This document shows, in pieces, positions 1 through 7,359 of a stretch of DNA of 64,000 nucleotides; positions within the stretch are counted from its first letter, which is position 1, and every line of letters begins with the position of its first letter. The notes below the pieces were generated by a model that saw nothing but the letters and a program-made list of their open reading frames with translations, searched no databases and had not been told where the DNA came from. The stretch comes from Bog-473 sp963766995 (GTDB taxonomy: Bacteria > Actinomycetota > Acidimicrobiia > Acidimicrobiales > RAAP-2): NCBI GenBank assembly GCA_963766995.1, contig CAVYCE010000003.1:248001-312000 (forward strand), written 5' to 3'. A program made the translations under genes and the position numbers.

Positions 1-328
1 CGACACCTACCTGCTGGCTATTCGGTTCCGACGGAAGTCCACGCAGTTCATCTTCGACCTCCTGAGCCAAATCCTCCATCTGTTCTTCGGTCACCGGGCG
101 GTTCTTGCAGGCGGAACGAATTCCCGACACCACCTTGATCCGATCAAATGGCTCGCGCAGTCCACTTCGCTTCACCACCCACAGGGGAACTTCCTCCACC
201 CGCTCAAATGTGGTGAATCGGCGATTGCACCCGAGACACTCACGACGTCGCCGGATGGCGCCACCGTCTTCGGCCATGCGCGAATCAACGACGCGATCAT
301 CATCGACTGCGCACCATGGACATCGCAC
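1..328 (-). CDS. nrdR: Transcriptional repressor NrdR (3' end cut by window edge)
   Basis: NrdR is the zinc-ribbon/ATP-cone repressor of ribonucleotide reductase genes. Read on the minus strand from a GTG at 328, the protein begins V-R-C-P-W-C and continues with a second Cys pair (ECLGC), which makes the zinc ribbon. It then runs RRFTTFERVEE and VVKRSG followed by the start of the ATP-cone (EPFDRIKVVSGIRSAC). The frame is open to base 1, so about one third of the usual ~150-residue protein is missing. The gene lies just downstream of the LysM gene on the same strand with about 14 bases between, as in mycobacteria, where the LysM gene sits between lexA and nrdR. The identity is secure; the start is inferred from the zinc-ribbon position. 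Confidence 0.93.
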   Translation of the reverse strand, partial: MRCPWCAVDDDRVVDSRMAEDGGAIRRRRECLGCNRRFTTFERVEEVPLWVVKRSGLREPFDRIKVVSGIRSACKNRPVTEEQMEDLAQEVEDELRGLPSEPNSQQVGV

Positions 329-342
329 ACCGCCGACGATAG

Positions 343-702
343 TCAGGGAATCTGCAGGTGCTCCCCGGGCACGATCACGCCAGAACCAACCTCGGCGGCC
401 AGACGACGAGTCATCCCGGCTACGTTGCCCCTATCGACCCGAGCAGCAATGGAATGCAGCGTGTCACCACTTTGGACCACGTAGACCTGCCCGGCCGAAG
501 GGGACGCTCCAACGATGGTCTGACCACCCAGGGCCCGAATTGGAAGCATCAGAAGGACGAACAGGATGGCGAGGGCGGCCACGAAGGCGATCCGCCGCTT
601 CTGGACCCTGGTCAAGGTGGCCCGACCACCCGTCGCCGAGCCAGAAACCAGCTGCAACCTGGGATAAAAGGTCTCGTACTCCTGCTCAAGCGCGACCGAC
701 AT
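343..702 (-). CDS. SOS-controlled LysM membrane protein (ChiZ/DivS-like)
   Basis: A 119-residue protein with a short cytoplasmic N-terminus, one transmembrane segment at about residues 38-57, and a C-terminal LysM peptidoglycan-binding domain at about 73-117 (YVVQSGDTLHSIA). I chose the ATG at 702 because GAAGGAGATG sits directly before it; the longer open frame upstream would read through the operators. Architecture, place next to nrdR and LexA control match mycobacterial Rv2719c/ChiZ, an SOS-induced cell-division suppressor (family knowledge). A role in halting division after DNA damage is therefore inferred. lexA itself is not next door. The protein sequence between the membrane segment and the LysM domain is not strongly diagnostic. 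Confidence 0.82.
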   Translation of the reverse strand: MSVALEQEYETFYPRLQLVSGSATGGRATLTRVQKRRIAFVAALAILFVLLMLPIRALGGQTIVGASPSAGQVYVVQSGDTLHSIAARVDRGNVAGMTRRLAAEVGSGVIVPGEHLQIP

Positions 703-716
703 CGCATCTCCTTCTT

Positions 717-793
717 CGAACATCTGTTCGCTTCTCTGACATTGCAACACGAACAGGTGTTCGGTGTCAACCTTTTTTACAAACATCTGTTCG
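717..793 (-). promoter_or_regulatory. Three tandem LexA (SOS) boxes
   Basis: Three palindromes of the actinobacterial/Bacillus LexA type (CGAAC-N4-GTTCG) stand upstream of the LysM gene: CGAACATCTGTTCG at 717-730, CGAACAGGTGTTCG at 750-763 and CAAACATCTGTTCG at 780-793. Their start-to-start spacings of 33 and 30 bases are close to three helical turns, so LexA dimers would bind one face. Two sites are perfect and one has a single change. The nearest site lies 15 bases upstream of the chosen ATG. Confidence 0.88.
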
Positions 794-957
794 CCATCCA
801 TGCCAATAGAGAAGCATGGGGGTGTCACAAGAGCCCCAATAGGTCCATCAATTTCCGTAGAAAGCCCCCACGACTAGGCCTTTCGCCTTCGATGTCTGGC
901 ATCGACAGGTCAAGCCAGTGCGCGCATCTGCCCAGGCAACTTGTGAGCCGGGCAACC

Positions 958-975
958 TGCATCAGCTCTGATGCA
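958..975 (+). promoter_or_regulatory. Palindromic operator before vapBC
   Basis: A perfect inverted repeat, TGCATCA-GCTC-TGATGCA, ends 14 bases before the antitoxin start codon, and a further TGATGCA half-site follows at 980-986. This placement fits autorepression by the VapB/VapC complex, the usual control of such modules. Direct binding is inferred. Confidence 0.55.
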
Positions 976-989
976 CTCATGATGCAGAT

Positions 990-1220
990 GTGAGAACAAC
1001 GCCTGATCTGCCGCCAGCCGTCCAGCGGCGGGCCCAAGAAATCGCTCATGAGCGACACCAGTCTCTTTCTGGCGTAGGAGCGGACCTGGCGGTGCGGGGA
1101 CTGGCCACGCTCGGTGAGCCACTGGAGCTCAAAACCGATGAGAAGAGCGGTTTCCCAGTCATCAGCTTGGGTCGGCGGATTACCTCAGAAGAAGTGGCCG
1201 CCGCCCTCGACGACGAATGA
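990..1220 (+). CDS. vapB: VapB-type antitoxin
   Basis: A 76-residue protein starting at a GTG. It has an N-terminal segment typical of ribbon-helix-helix antitoxins (L-P-P-A-V-Q-R-R-A then a helix rich in Ala/Glu) and an acidic C-terminus (EEVAAALDDE). Its stop overlaps the start of the PIN-domain gene by four bases (ATGA), the classic antitoxin-toxin coupling. It should neutralise the RNase encoded next to it and repress the operon through the palindrome just upstream. No strong ribosome binding site is visible, so the start is less certain than the call. Confidence 0.75.
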   Translation: MRTTPDLPPAVQRRAQEIAHERHQSLSGVGADLAVRGLATLGEPLELKTDEKSGFPVISLGRRITSEEVAAALDDE

Positions 1221-1603
1221 CAGCCACCTATCTACTTGATGCCAACGCGCTGGTGGTGTCCGATCATGTCCACCACGACACCGTGGCGAGTTGGGCGGCC
1301 CGGATCGACGGGGTCGCACTCTGCCCGGTCGTAGAGGGAGCACTTGTTCGGTTCCTCGTACGGTCCGGTGAAAGCTCGGCTACTGCAGTGGACATTCTGT
1401 CCGGCCTCTACGACTCGTCCAGGTGTGACTTTTGGTCGGGTGAGATCTCGTACACGAACGTGGGCCTTGAACACATCACCGGCCATCGGCAAGTCACCGA
1501 CGCGTACCTTGCCGCTCTCGCCGCCAGCAGAGGGTGCCGCCTCGCCGCCCTTGATCGAGCGCTGGCCGAAGCCCGCCCCAGCGAATCCGAGCTGATCCGT
1601 TAA
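1217..1603 (+). CDS. vapC: PIN-domain ribonuclease toxin VapC
   Basis: A 128-residue PIN-domain protein. The acidic metal-binding residues are visible in order: LLDANAL near the N-terminus (Asp8), a Glu at about residue 40 (CPVVEGALVR), VTDAYLAALA at about 93, and LAALDRALAE near the C-terminus. VapC toxins are Mg2+-dependent endoribonucleases that usually cut tRNA or rRNA; the target here cannot be told from sequence. It is translationally coupled to the antitoxin. Length is normal for the family and the gene appears intact. Confidence 0.88.
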   Translation: MTATYLLDANALVVSDHVHHDTVASWAARIDGVALCPVVEGALVRFLVRSGESSATAVDILSGLYDSSRCDFWSGEISYTNVGLEHITGHRQVTDAYLAALAASRGCRLAALDRALAEARPSESELIR

Positions 1604-1650
1604 GAGAATTGTCCAGTCCGAGCGATCGGGCCAGGACTCGCTCACATTGG

Positions 1651-2220
1651 TCAGACTTGACCTGGAGCAGCGTCCCCGCGCACCTCTTTGCTGATCTGGT
1701 CCAATCGACCGATTCTCGTGTCATCCAGTCCTAAGTATTGAATGAGCACCCCAGCAACGTACGGCTCATCGATCTGATTCGCACGGGCCATTTCCTCGAT
1801 ATCGGCCCAGTCCCTTCGGCGATTGAACATCGCCTTGAATACGGCCAGGTCATTGCAGCTCAAGAAAGGTAACCGTCGTCCATCTAATTCGTGTTCGACG
1901 GCATGAAGTTGGAGGTCGTCATGGAACTCGGTGGTGTTGAGAAACAAGTCGATAGGGATTTCGTCGAAGAACAGACGGTGCTGGCCGTCTTTCTCAAGGA
2001 TCTCCGTGTCGAGAACGGCGTGATGGATTTCCGGGGGAAGGGCCGCCAGCACTATTGCCGCTTTACTGCTGGGAACGAAGAGATTCACGTCGATGTCAAC
2101 CGTGGTTCTCGGCTCGCCCGTACACCAAAGGAGTGCGAATGCCCCCCCGAAAGCGTGTGGAATTTCAGCCGCTTCGAAGGCATCGTGCAGCTCGACAACT
2201 GCATCAAGAATGGGCTTCAT
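1651..2220 (-). CDS. Nucleotidyltransferase-fold protein, probable toxin of an XRE/NTase module
   Basis: A 189-residue protein with the start of a minimal nucleotidyltransferase fold: a GGAFALL motif at about residues 24-30, then RTTVDIDVNLF with the metal-binding Asp-x-Asp at about 42-44, and a further acidic PIDLFLN strand at about 88-94. It resembles the AbiEii/MNT-like group of nucleotidyltransferases that serve as toxins. Its ATG overlaps the stop of the XRE regulator gene by four bases. Known members transfer nucleotides to tRNA or other targets; activity here is inferred. A non-toxin NTase role is possible. Confidence 0.7.
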   Translation of the reverse strand: MKPILDAVVELHDAFEAAEIPHAFGGAFALLWCTGEPRTTVDIDVNLFVPSSKAAIVLAALPPEIHHAVLDTEILEKDGQHRLFFDEIPIDLFLNTTEFHDDLQLHAVEHELDGRRLPFLSCNDLAVFKAMFNRRRDWADIEEMARANQIDEPYVAGVLIQYLGLDDTRIGRLDQISKEVRGDAAPGQV

Positions 2221-2537
2221 CGCGTCGGTGACACCAAAAACTTTCCGGGGATGCGATCACTGCGTCGCTGGCGAGGTAACGAATCCGTAAAGCGAAGCAA
2301 GGTTTCAATCTTGGCTCGCCGAGCTCCCTCATCCTCAGGAAGCCTCGGTCGAAGCGACACTTGGATGTCGAATCCGGCCGCCTCGATCAATCGTTTGAGC
2401 GTCTCGACGGACGGCACCGTATGGCCAGATTCATAATCGGCCAGCGTCGCAGCTGAGGTACCCCCGCTTTTGGCCATACCCCTGCGAGACAAGCCACTTC
2501 GACGGCGAGCTTCAATCAGGAGCGTACTGGCCTTCAT
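2217..2537 (-). CDS. XRE-family helix-turn-helix antitoxin/regulator
   Basis: A 106-residue protein with an N-terminal lambda-repressor-like HTH (LLIEARRRSGLSRRGMAK, then TSAATLADYESG and PSVETLKRLIEAAG) and a short Arg-rich C-terminal tail. It is the upstream partner of the nucleotidyltransferase gene, overlapping by ATGA, and a perfect palindrome lies eight bases upstream of its start. This order and overlap are typical of an autoregulated antitoxin gene. Start ATG at 2537. Confidence 0.8.
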   Translation of the reverse strand: MKASTLLIEARRRSGLSRRGMAKSGGTSAATLADYESGHTVPSVETLKRLIEAAGFDIQVSLRPRLPEDEGARRAKIETLLRFTDSLPRQRRSDRIPGKFLVSPTR

Positions 2538-2544
2538 GAACTGA

Positions 2545-2564
2545 TGATACCAGATTTGGTATCA
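2545..2564 (-). promoter_or_regulatory. Operator palindrome of the XRE/NTase module
   Basis: A perfect 8-base inverted repeat with a 4-base spacer, TGATACCA-GATT-TGGTATCA, lies directly upstream of the XRE gene start. The position overlaps the likely promoter or 5' leader, as expected for an autorepressing XRE antitoxin. Confidence 0.65.
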
Positions 2565-2593
2565 CTAGTCGACAGCGTGATGGAGGGCGGGCA

Positions 2594-3187
2594 TCAAGCA
2601 ACACACATGGCGGCGAACATGGCGTGTACCCGGCGATCCTGAGTGAGCTCGGGGTGGAACGACGAGGCCAGCATGTTCCCCTGGCGAACCAAGACCGGTG
2701 CGGTCGCGCCACCGTGGTCCAACTCCGCCAACACGGTCACGCTCTCGCCCACACTCACCACCAGTGGCGCACGAATGAAGACCACAGGAAGCGGCAGGCC
2801 CTCATCGAATCGCACTTCGCTCTCGAATGACTGCAGCTGACGGCCGTAGCCGTTCCGACGGATCACCGCTGAAAGACAACCAAAGGAGCGCTGGTCGGGT
2901 CGACCATCAAGGACGTCCGACGCCAGTAACACCAAACCGGCACAGGTACCCAGCACCGGCAAGCCATGGCGCAACCGGTCGGCCACGGCGTCAAAGAGCC
3001 CAGTGGAGCTCAGCAGCATGGAGAGTGTGGTCGATTCCCCACCCGGCAGGATCAACCCGGAAATGCCGTCCAAGTCAGCCACTCGCTTCACCAATCGAGC
3101 CGCAACACCAACATCACCTAACGCGGCAACGTGTTCTCGAACATCGCCCTGCAGATTGAGCACCCCCACGGTGGGGGCTGCTACCAC
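2594..3187 (-). CDS. pdxT: Pyridoxal 5'-phosphate synthase glutaminase subunit PdxT
   Basis: A 197-residue class-I glutamine amidotransferase that feeds ammonia to PdxS in the ribose-5-phosphate-dependent route to vitamin B6. Visible hallmarks are GVLNLQGDVREH at the N-terminus, LPGGESTT, the nucleophile loop LGTCAGL, and the His-Glu pair in SSFHPEL. The start overlaps the 3' end of pdxS by seven bases, so the two subunits are translationally linked. The order pdxS-pdxT is the usual one and the length is normal. Confidence 0.97.
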   Translation of the reverse strand: MVAAPTVGVLNLQGDVREHVAALGDVGVAARLVKRVADLDGISGLILPGGESTTLSMLLSSTGLFDAVADRLRHGLPVLGTCAGLVLLASDVLDGRPDQRSFGCLSAVIRRNGYGRQLQSFESEVRFDEGLPLPVVFIRAPLVVSVGESVTVLAELDHGGATAPVLVRQGNMLASSFHPELTQDRRVHAMFAAMCVA

Positions 3188-4056
3188 CCGCGATCGGCCA
3201 GGTGCTCTGTCACCTCTGACAGTTCGAGGCCACGCATGGCCTCACCCAGTCCGCGCGACACCTTGGCCACGTGATCGGCATCAGCGAAGTGCGCCGTGGC
3301 TTCGACCACAGCCGATGCCATGCGGGCAGGATCCGAACTCTTGAAGATGCCCGAACCCACGAACACCGCTTCGGCACCGAGTTGCATGACCAATGCCGCA
3401 TCGGCCGGCGTGGCAATGCCACCCGCGCAAAACAGCGGCACCGGCAACGCACCGGTCTTGGCAATTTCCTGGACCAGGCCGACCGGCGCCCCCAATTCCT
3501 TGGCCCAGCCGTAGAGCTCAGCACTGTCGGCCTGCGTGATGGCGCGAATGCTGCCCAAAATCGAACGCAGGTGTCGGACCGCTTCCACAATGTTCCCGGT
3601 ACCCGCCTCGCCCTTGGAGCGGATCATGGCCGCACCCTCGGAAATGCGACGGAGCGCCTCTCCCAGGTTGGTGGCCCCACACACGAAGGGAACGGCGAAC
3701 GGCCACTTGTCGATGTGATGGGCCTCGTCGGCCGGGGTCAGCACCTCGGATTCGTCCACGAAGTCCACGTTCAAAGACTGGAGAATCTGCGCTTCAGCAA
3801 AGTGACCGATGCGGGCCTTGGCCATCACCGGAATCGTGACGGCCTCCTGAATCCCCTCAATCAAGATGGGATCACTCATCCGGGCCACACCGCCGTCACG
3901 GCGGATGTCCGACGGCACTCGCTCTAAGGCCATGACGGCGACCGCTCCAGCGTCCTCGGCCACCTTGGCTTGCTCGGCGTTGACCACGTCCATGATCACG
4001 CCGCCTCGCAGCATGTCCGCCAAGCCCCGCTTCACCGTGAATGTGCCGGTCGTCAT
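3181..4056 (-). CDS. pdxS: Pyridoxal 5'-phosphate synthase lyase subunit PdxS
   Basis: A 291-residue (beta/alpha)8 protein that condenses ribose 5-phosphate, glyceraldehyde 3-phosphate and ammonia to pyridoxal 5'-phosphate in a 12-mer:12-mer complex with PdxT. Family blocks are intact: KRGLADMLRGGVIMDVV at the N-terminus, ALERVPSDIRRDGGVARM, the catalytic Lys in VMAKARIGH, and IRSKGEAGTGN carrying the second Lys. The sequence is full length, and no regulator of the MocR/PdxR type is adjacent. Confidence 0.98.
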   Translation of the reverse strand: MTTGTFTVKRGLADMLRGGVIMDVVNAEQAKVAEDAGAVAVMALERVPSDIRRDGGVARMSDPILIEGIQEAVTIPVMAKARIGHFAEAQILQSLNVDFVDESEVLTPADEAHHIDKWPFAVPFVCGATNLGEALRRISEGAAMIRSKGEAGTGNIVEAVRHLRSILGSIRAITQADSAELYGWAKELGAPVGLVQEIAKTGALPVPLFCAGGIATPADAALVMQLGAEAVFVGSGIFKSSDPARMASAVVEATAHFADADHVAKVSRGLGEAMRGLELSEVTEHLADRGW

Positions 4057-4088
4057 GAGGTCATTCTACGAGGCCAGAAGGCCAGGAC

Positions 4089-5177
4089 TTACCACTCGGC
4101 CAGCGCCGCCGCCCGCACGGACGTGGCATCAAGATCGCCCGCAGCCACCGGCTCGTCCCGATGGCCCACCGAAGGATCGATCCAGACCCAGCGCGAAGCC
4201 CCAAAACGAGCGGCGCTAAAGACGGACTTCCCGGAAGGGGCGGCCGCCTTCTCCATCAACCGAAGCGCATCGAGCAGTCCTCGAGGGAAGCGCACGGCCG
4301 AGGCGCCCACGACGTCAGCCCGGTACTCCCGGCCGGTGCCGACGCAACGGCGCAGCATCGATTCGCCACCCAAGCGAGCGAGCGACAGACCAACCACCGC
4401 CACGGTGTTGTCATGGCGCTTCACGTGAGCCAACTCATGGGCGATGACGCCCTCCAGCTCGATCGGTCCCATGGTGTCGAGTAACCCTGACGTGACGACC
4501 ACATCGGCAGACGCGGCATCACGACCCAAAGCGCAGGCATTAGGTACCGAATCAAATACCACGTACAGATTGGGCATGCGCAGTCCGAAGGTGGCACATA
4601 ACCCTTCAGTCACATTGAACAGACGCGGATTGTCCCGCTGGCTCAAAGGCACCGCACCGATACGACGCAGTGCCACCGCGGGCGCCTGCCGCCACATCAC
4701 CATGGTCACTAACAGGCCAACCACAATCAAGGCGACCACACCGACGATCGGTCCCACCGCTGCAGCCAGCGCGCCGCCAACCACAACGGCCGGTGGAGCA
4801 GCCGCTACGACGCACAACGAGACGGCCCGCCTGTGATTGGCCTTGATCTCGCCCTGAGTGACGTCACCCAATCCCGAACCTGGTTCAAGTACAGGCGCCA
4901 GTACCGCGGGAGCCGACGCCGCGGCCCGAGGTGCACTCGACCGCTGACGGTTCGAAGAACCGCCACCAGAACGTTGCCCACCACCACCGCCACCCTGGCG
5001 CTGACCGGGCGAGCGATTCTGGCCCTGGCCCGGACGTTGACCCCCGCCACCACCGCTCCGGTTGCGATTGCGGTTCCGATTTCGGTTCCGATTGCCCCCG
5101 CCGCCGCCGCCCGCGCCGCCACCACCGCTCCCGCCTGACTTCGGCGTGGATCCGGATTGGGGCGAGGACTCGGACAT
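4089..5177 (-). CDS. M48-family (HtpX-like) membrane metalloprotease with low-complexity N-terminus
   Basis: A 362-residue protein from the ATG at 5177. Residues 1 to about 90 are a disordered Gly/Arg/Asn/Gln-rich stretch including a pure Asn-Arg repeat. Two membrane segments follow at about 119-160, then the protease domain with the zinc site HELAH at 247-251 and the third ligand in EYRAD at 284-288. HtpX-type proteases degrade misfolded membrane proteins. The C-terminal part is shorter than in classical HtpX. The upstream start of the longest open frame (5384) was rejected because it would run antisense through the hydrolase start region. Function is assigned by the metalloprotease motifs; the substrate is unknown. 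Confidence 0.83.
   Translation of the reverse strand: MSESSPQSGSTPKSGGSGGGGAGGGGGGNRNRNRNRNRNRSGGGGGQRPGQGQNRSPGQRQGGGGGGQRSGGGSSNRQRSSAPRAAASAPAVLAPVLEPGSGLGDVTQGEIKANHRRAVSLCVVAAAPPAVVVGGALAAAVGPIVGVVALIVVGLLVTMVMWRQAPAVALRRIGAVPLSQRDNPRLFNVTEGLCATFGLRMPNLYVVFDSVPNACALGRDAASADVVVTSGLLDTMGPIELEGVIAHELAHVKRHDNTVAVVGLSLARLGGESMLRRCVGTGREYRADVVGASAVRFPRGLLDALRLMEKAAAPSGKSVFSAARFGASRWVWIDPSVGHRDEPVAAGDLDATSVRAAALAEW
4938..5135 (-). repeat. Low-complexity coding repeat (Gly-rich with Asn-Arg run)
   Basis: This stretch encodes residues of about 15-80 of the M48 protease. It is a succession of Gly runs and Arg/Gln/Asn pairs. At 5058-5093 the protein is six consecutive Asn-Arg pairs encoded by near-repeating hexamers with varied third bases. 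Varied codons suggest selection on the protein composition and not only replication slippage. Confidence 0.8.
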
Positions 5178-5262
5178 AAGAAACGCAATCCTACTGGCTC
5201 CCCCTCCAACCCCCCTGGGCAGGAAGTCGGCCCTCAATCGGCCTGGCGACGAGACTGCGGAA

Positions 5263-7056
5263 ATGGTGGGGAAGCCCTGGAAGATCACTTTGGCCGCGCT
5301 CGTGCCCGTTTTGCTCCTGAGCATGCAGCTCACGGCCACGTCCCCGTCAGGTGCCTCGGGCCCGCCCTCAGATCCCGCCGGCATCGTCTACCCGTTGACC
5401 TCCTTCATGGATTGGGCCGAGAGTCCGATCGATGACCTCACCAATCCGGCACTGGGGGAATACGCCGCCGGTCAGGAGCTCAGTGCCGCCGAGGCAACAG
5501 CCACCACTACCCTTCCGAATCTGCTCAACCCAGCTGCCTTGCTGGGCCCCAACGGCCCCGCCCTGGCCGAGGCCTACTCCGAGGAGATGGCGGCCAATCT
5601 GATCCACCTCCGCCCTCAAGTCCTGGGCGACGACGTCACGGACCAGGCCAATCCGTACTACCTCCCCGACTTCGACCACAACGGCACCTATGGCGACCCG
5701 GGCGACTTCGTGGCCATGGACCAGAGCGATAGCAGCACCGCCTTCTTCCTCTACCCCTGCATCGCCGACACAGGAGCGGTCACCTACGAGACCACGACCG
5801 GCACCTGTGCCCCGAGTGGTACCAAAGGCGACACTTTCATGGAAGGTGTGGCGCAGCGTGAACCCATTGTTAGCTCACGCGGCCTGACCCTCGACGCCAC
5901 CTTGTGGCTGCCCGCGACAGCACTCAAACAGGGTTGCCCGACGGACACCAACACCCCTACCGGCTGCACGGCTCCGGCTGGCCTGGTCCCCCGGTCCGAC
6001 CTTGACCAAGGACACGGCCTCCCAACAGTGGTGATCTCCGATGGATTGGCCTCAGATCAGGACTCGTACTTCTGGCTGGCCATGTCCTTGGCTCGCGCCG
6101 GGTACATCGTCTTGACCTACGACCCATCGGGACAAGGCGACTCCGAAGGCAGCGTGGCGGATCTCTTCACCCCCCCGGTGGCCAACTGCCAGTTCTCCGG
6201 CGCCTGCCGCGATCTGCAGGACGTCATGCACTGGCTGATGGACGATCCCATCATCCCGGCCGTTGACCTCTCCAGCGCCACGCCCATCGCGGCCAGCGCC
6301 GGCACCACCTCGCACACGGCGAGGCCGGTCAGCCCCGCCATTCACAACCCGGCCTACGAACCCAACGGATCCAACATGGTCGATCCCGCGCTGAACGCCA
6401 TTGATCCTTCCAAGCTGGCCATCATCGGTCACTCCATGGGCGCCCTCAGTCTCCTCAGCTACCTCTGGTACCAAGGACATGGCGATACCGGGCTTGACGG
6501 GCACCCCCTTCCCACCATTGCCACCGGCATCGCTCTCTCCGGCGCGGCCGTCACCACCGCCACCGTCCCTATCCAGTTTCAAACGACGGACTTCGATGGC
6601 TCCCCCACTCTCATCGGCCCTGCCGTGGGCGCCGTCGATTTCGGTTCGCCGGGCAACGGCATCGGCTACGCCGACATGAAGCCGCTCTACGACCAACTGC
6701 GCGGCCGGGGTCCCGGCACTGCTGCCCTCGAACTCGTGGTGCTCGAAGGCGGCGTGCACACCGACTTCATCGACACGCCGTTCATCACCCGGACCCCATG
6801 GTCACTTGCCGTCTCCATCCACTACGCCACCTCGTGGCTGGGGTGCTACCTGAATGAAAACAAGAGCGACTGTTTCACCGCCATCACACCGGTCCCCCAC
6901 CTCTCCAGCTCGTTCGCCAGCGAAGCCAGTCCAGGTGGACCAGATCCCCGCCCCACCGACTGCATCACGGTGCCCACTACGGCGTCCCTCAACGACCCAC
7001 CGGCACAGTTCGTTCCGTCCGTAGAAGGCAGTCCGAACTACAACTGCAAGTCTTGA
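5263..7056 (+). CDS. Secreted alpha/beta hydrolase
   Basis: A 597-residue protein from ATG 5263, with a signal peptide (basic start, hydrophobic core at about 9-24). A long N-terminal region precedes an alpha/beta-hydrolase fold: the strand/oxyanion region SRGLTLDATLWLP, a TYDPSGQGDSEG loop, the nucleophile elbow GHSMGA with Ser391, and a plausible catalytic His499 (EGGVHTDF). Substrate is unknown; the family includes esterases, lipases and peptidases. It is transcribed divergently from the M48 protease with 85 bases between starts. Several paired Cys residues fit an extracellular location. A longer N-terminal extension was rejected because the signal peptide begins at the chosen ATG. Confidence 0.8.
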   Translation: MVGKPWKITLAALVPVLLLSMQLTATSPSGASGPPSDPAGIVYPLTSFMDWAESPIDDLTNPALGEYAAGQELSAAEATATTTLPNLLNPAALLGPNGPALAEAYSEEMAANLIHLRPQVLGDDVTDQANPYYLPDFDHNGTYGDPGDFVAMDQSDSSTAFFLYPCIADTGAVTYETTTGTCAPSGTKGDTFMEGVAQREPIVSSRGLTLDATLWLPATALKQGCPTDTNTPTGCTAPAGLVPRSDLDQGHGLPTVVISDGLASDQDSYFWLAMSLARAGYIVLTYDPSGQGDSEGSVADLFTPPVANCQFSGACRDLQDVMHWLMDDPIIPAVDLSSATPIAASAGTTSHTARPVSPAIHNPAYEPNGSNMVDPALNAIDPSKLAIIGHSMGALSLLSYLWYQGHGDTGLDGHPLPTIATGIALSGAAVTTATVPIQFQTTDFDGSPTLIGPAVGAVDFGSPGNGIGYADMKPLYDQLRGRGPGTAALELVVLEGGVHTDFIDTPFITRTPWSLAVSIHYATSWLGCYLNENKSDCFTAITPVPHLSSSFASEASPGGPDPRPTDCITVPTTASLNDPPAQFVPSVEGSPNYNCKS

Positions 7057-7359
7057 CTCATCGAATAAGAGTGTCCACCCGGAGTGTCGGACTGCCACAA
7101 CGGCGGTGACTCACCACCAACAGCCCGACCCAGGATGGGGGGCGTTCCGGCCGGGAACCGAACCCGGTGCATTCGCGTAGTCAGAGCAGAGCAGACATCC
7201 AGTCCCAGGGCGCTACAAAGGAATGGTCGTCCCAGATGCGTGATCGACGGATATTTTGAGAGGAGTCAGTGAGGAGCGGTCATCGTGCGAAGGGGCCTTC
7301 GGGCCCCTTCTGCGCGCCGGCCCGTCCTCGGATGCACCAAGCAGGGTGCAATAAAGCGC
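7057..7359. other. Intergenic region between convergent genes
   Basis: About 300 bases between the hydrolase stop and the deacetylase stop. It holds a strong hairpin (7289-7310) and, near 7149-7170, a sequence that resembles a tRNA T-arm on the minus strand, without the matching acceptor 5' half or anticodon arm. No convincing protein gene is seen. Confidence 0.6.
7289..7310. terminator. Bidirectional hairpin terminator with TTCG loop
   Basis: A perfect 9-bp stem, GAAGGGGCC / GGCCCCTTC, closed by a TTCG tetraloop, between two convergently transcribed genes. There is no clear T-tract, which is common for actinobacterial terminators. It could serve both strands. Confidence 0.75.

Noticed and set aside
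105..809. Plus-strand 234-codon frame
   Set aside because: Shadow of nrdR and the LysM gene; Arg/Ser/Pro-rich with no features.
1232..1645. Minus-strand 137-codon frame over vapC
   Set aside because: Antisense shadow of the PIN-domain gene.
5058..5093. Hexamer repeat as a CRISPR-like or tandem DNA repeat
   Set aside because: Units are short, coding and with varied third positions; no spacers.
7141..7220. tRNA-like T-arm on the minus strand (CCGGG-TTCGGTT-CCCGG followed by CCGGAAC)
   Set aside because: No matching 5' acceptor half, D-arm or anticodon stem could be found within tRNA length; at best a tRNA remnant.
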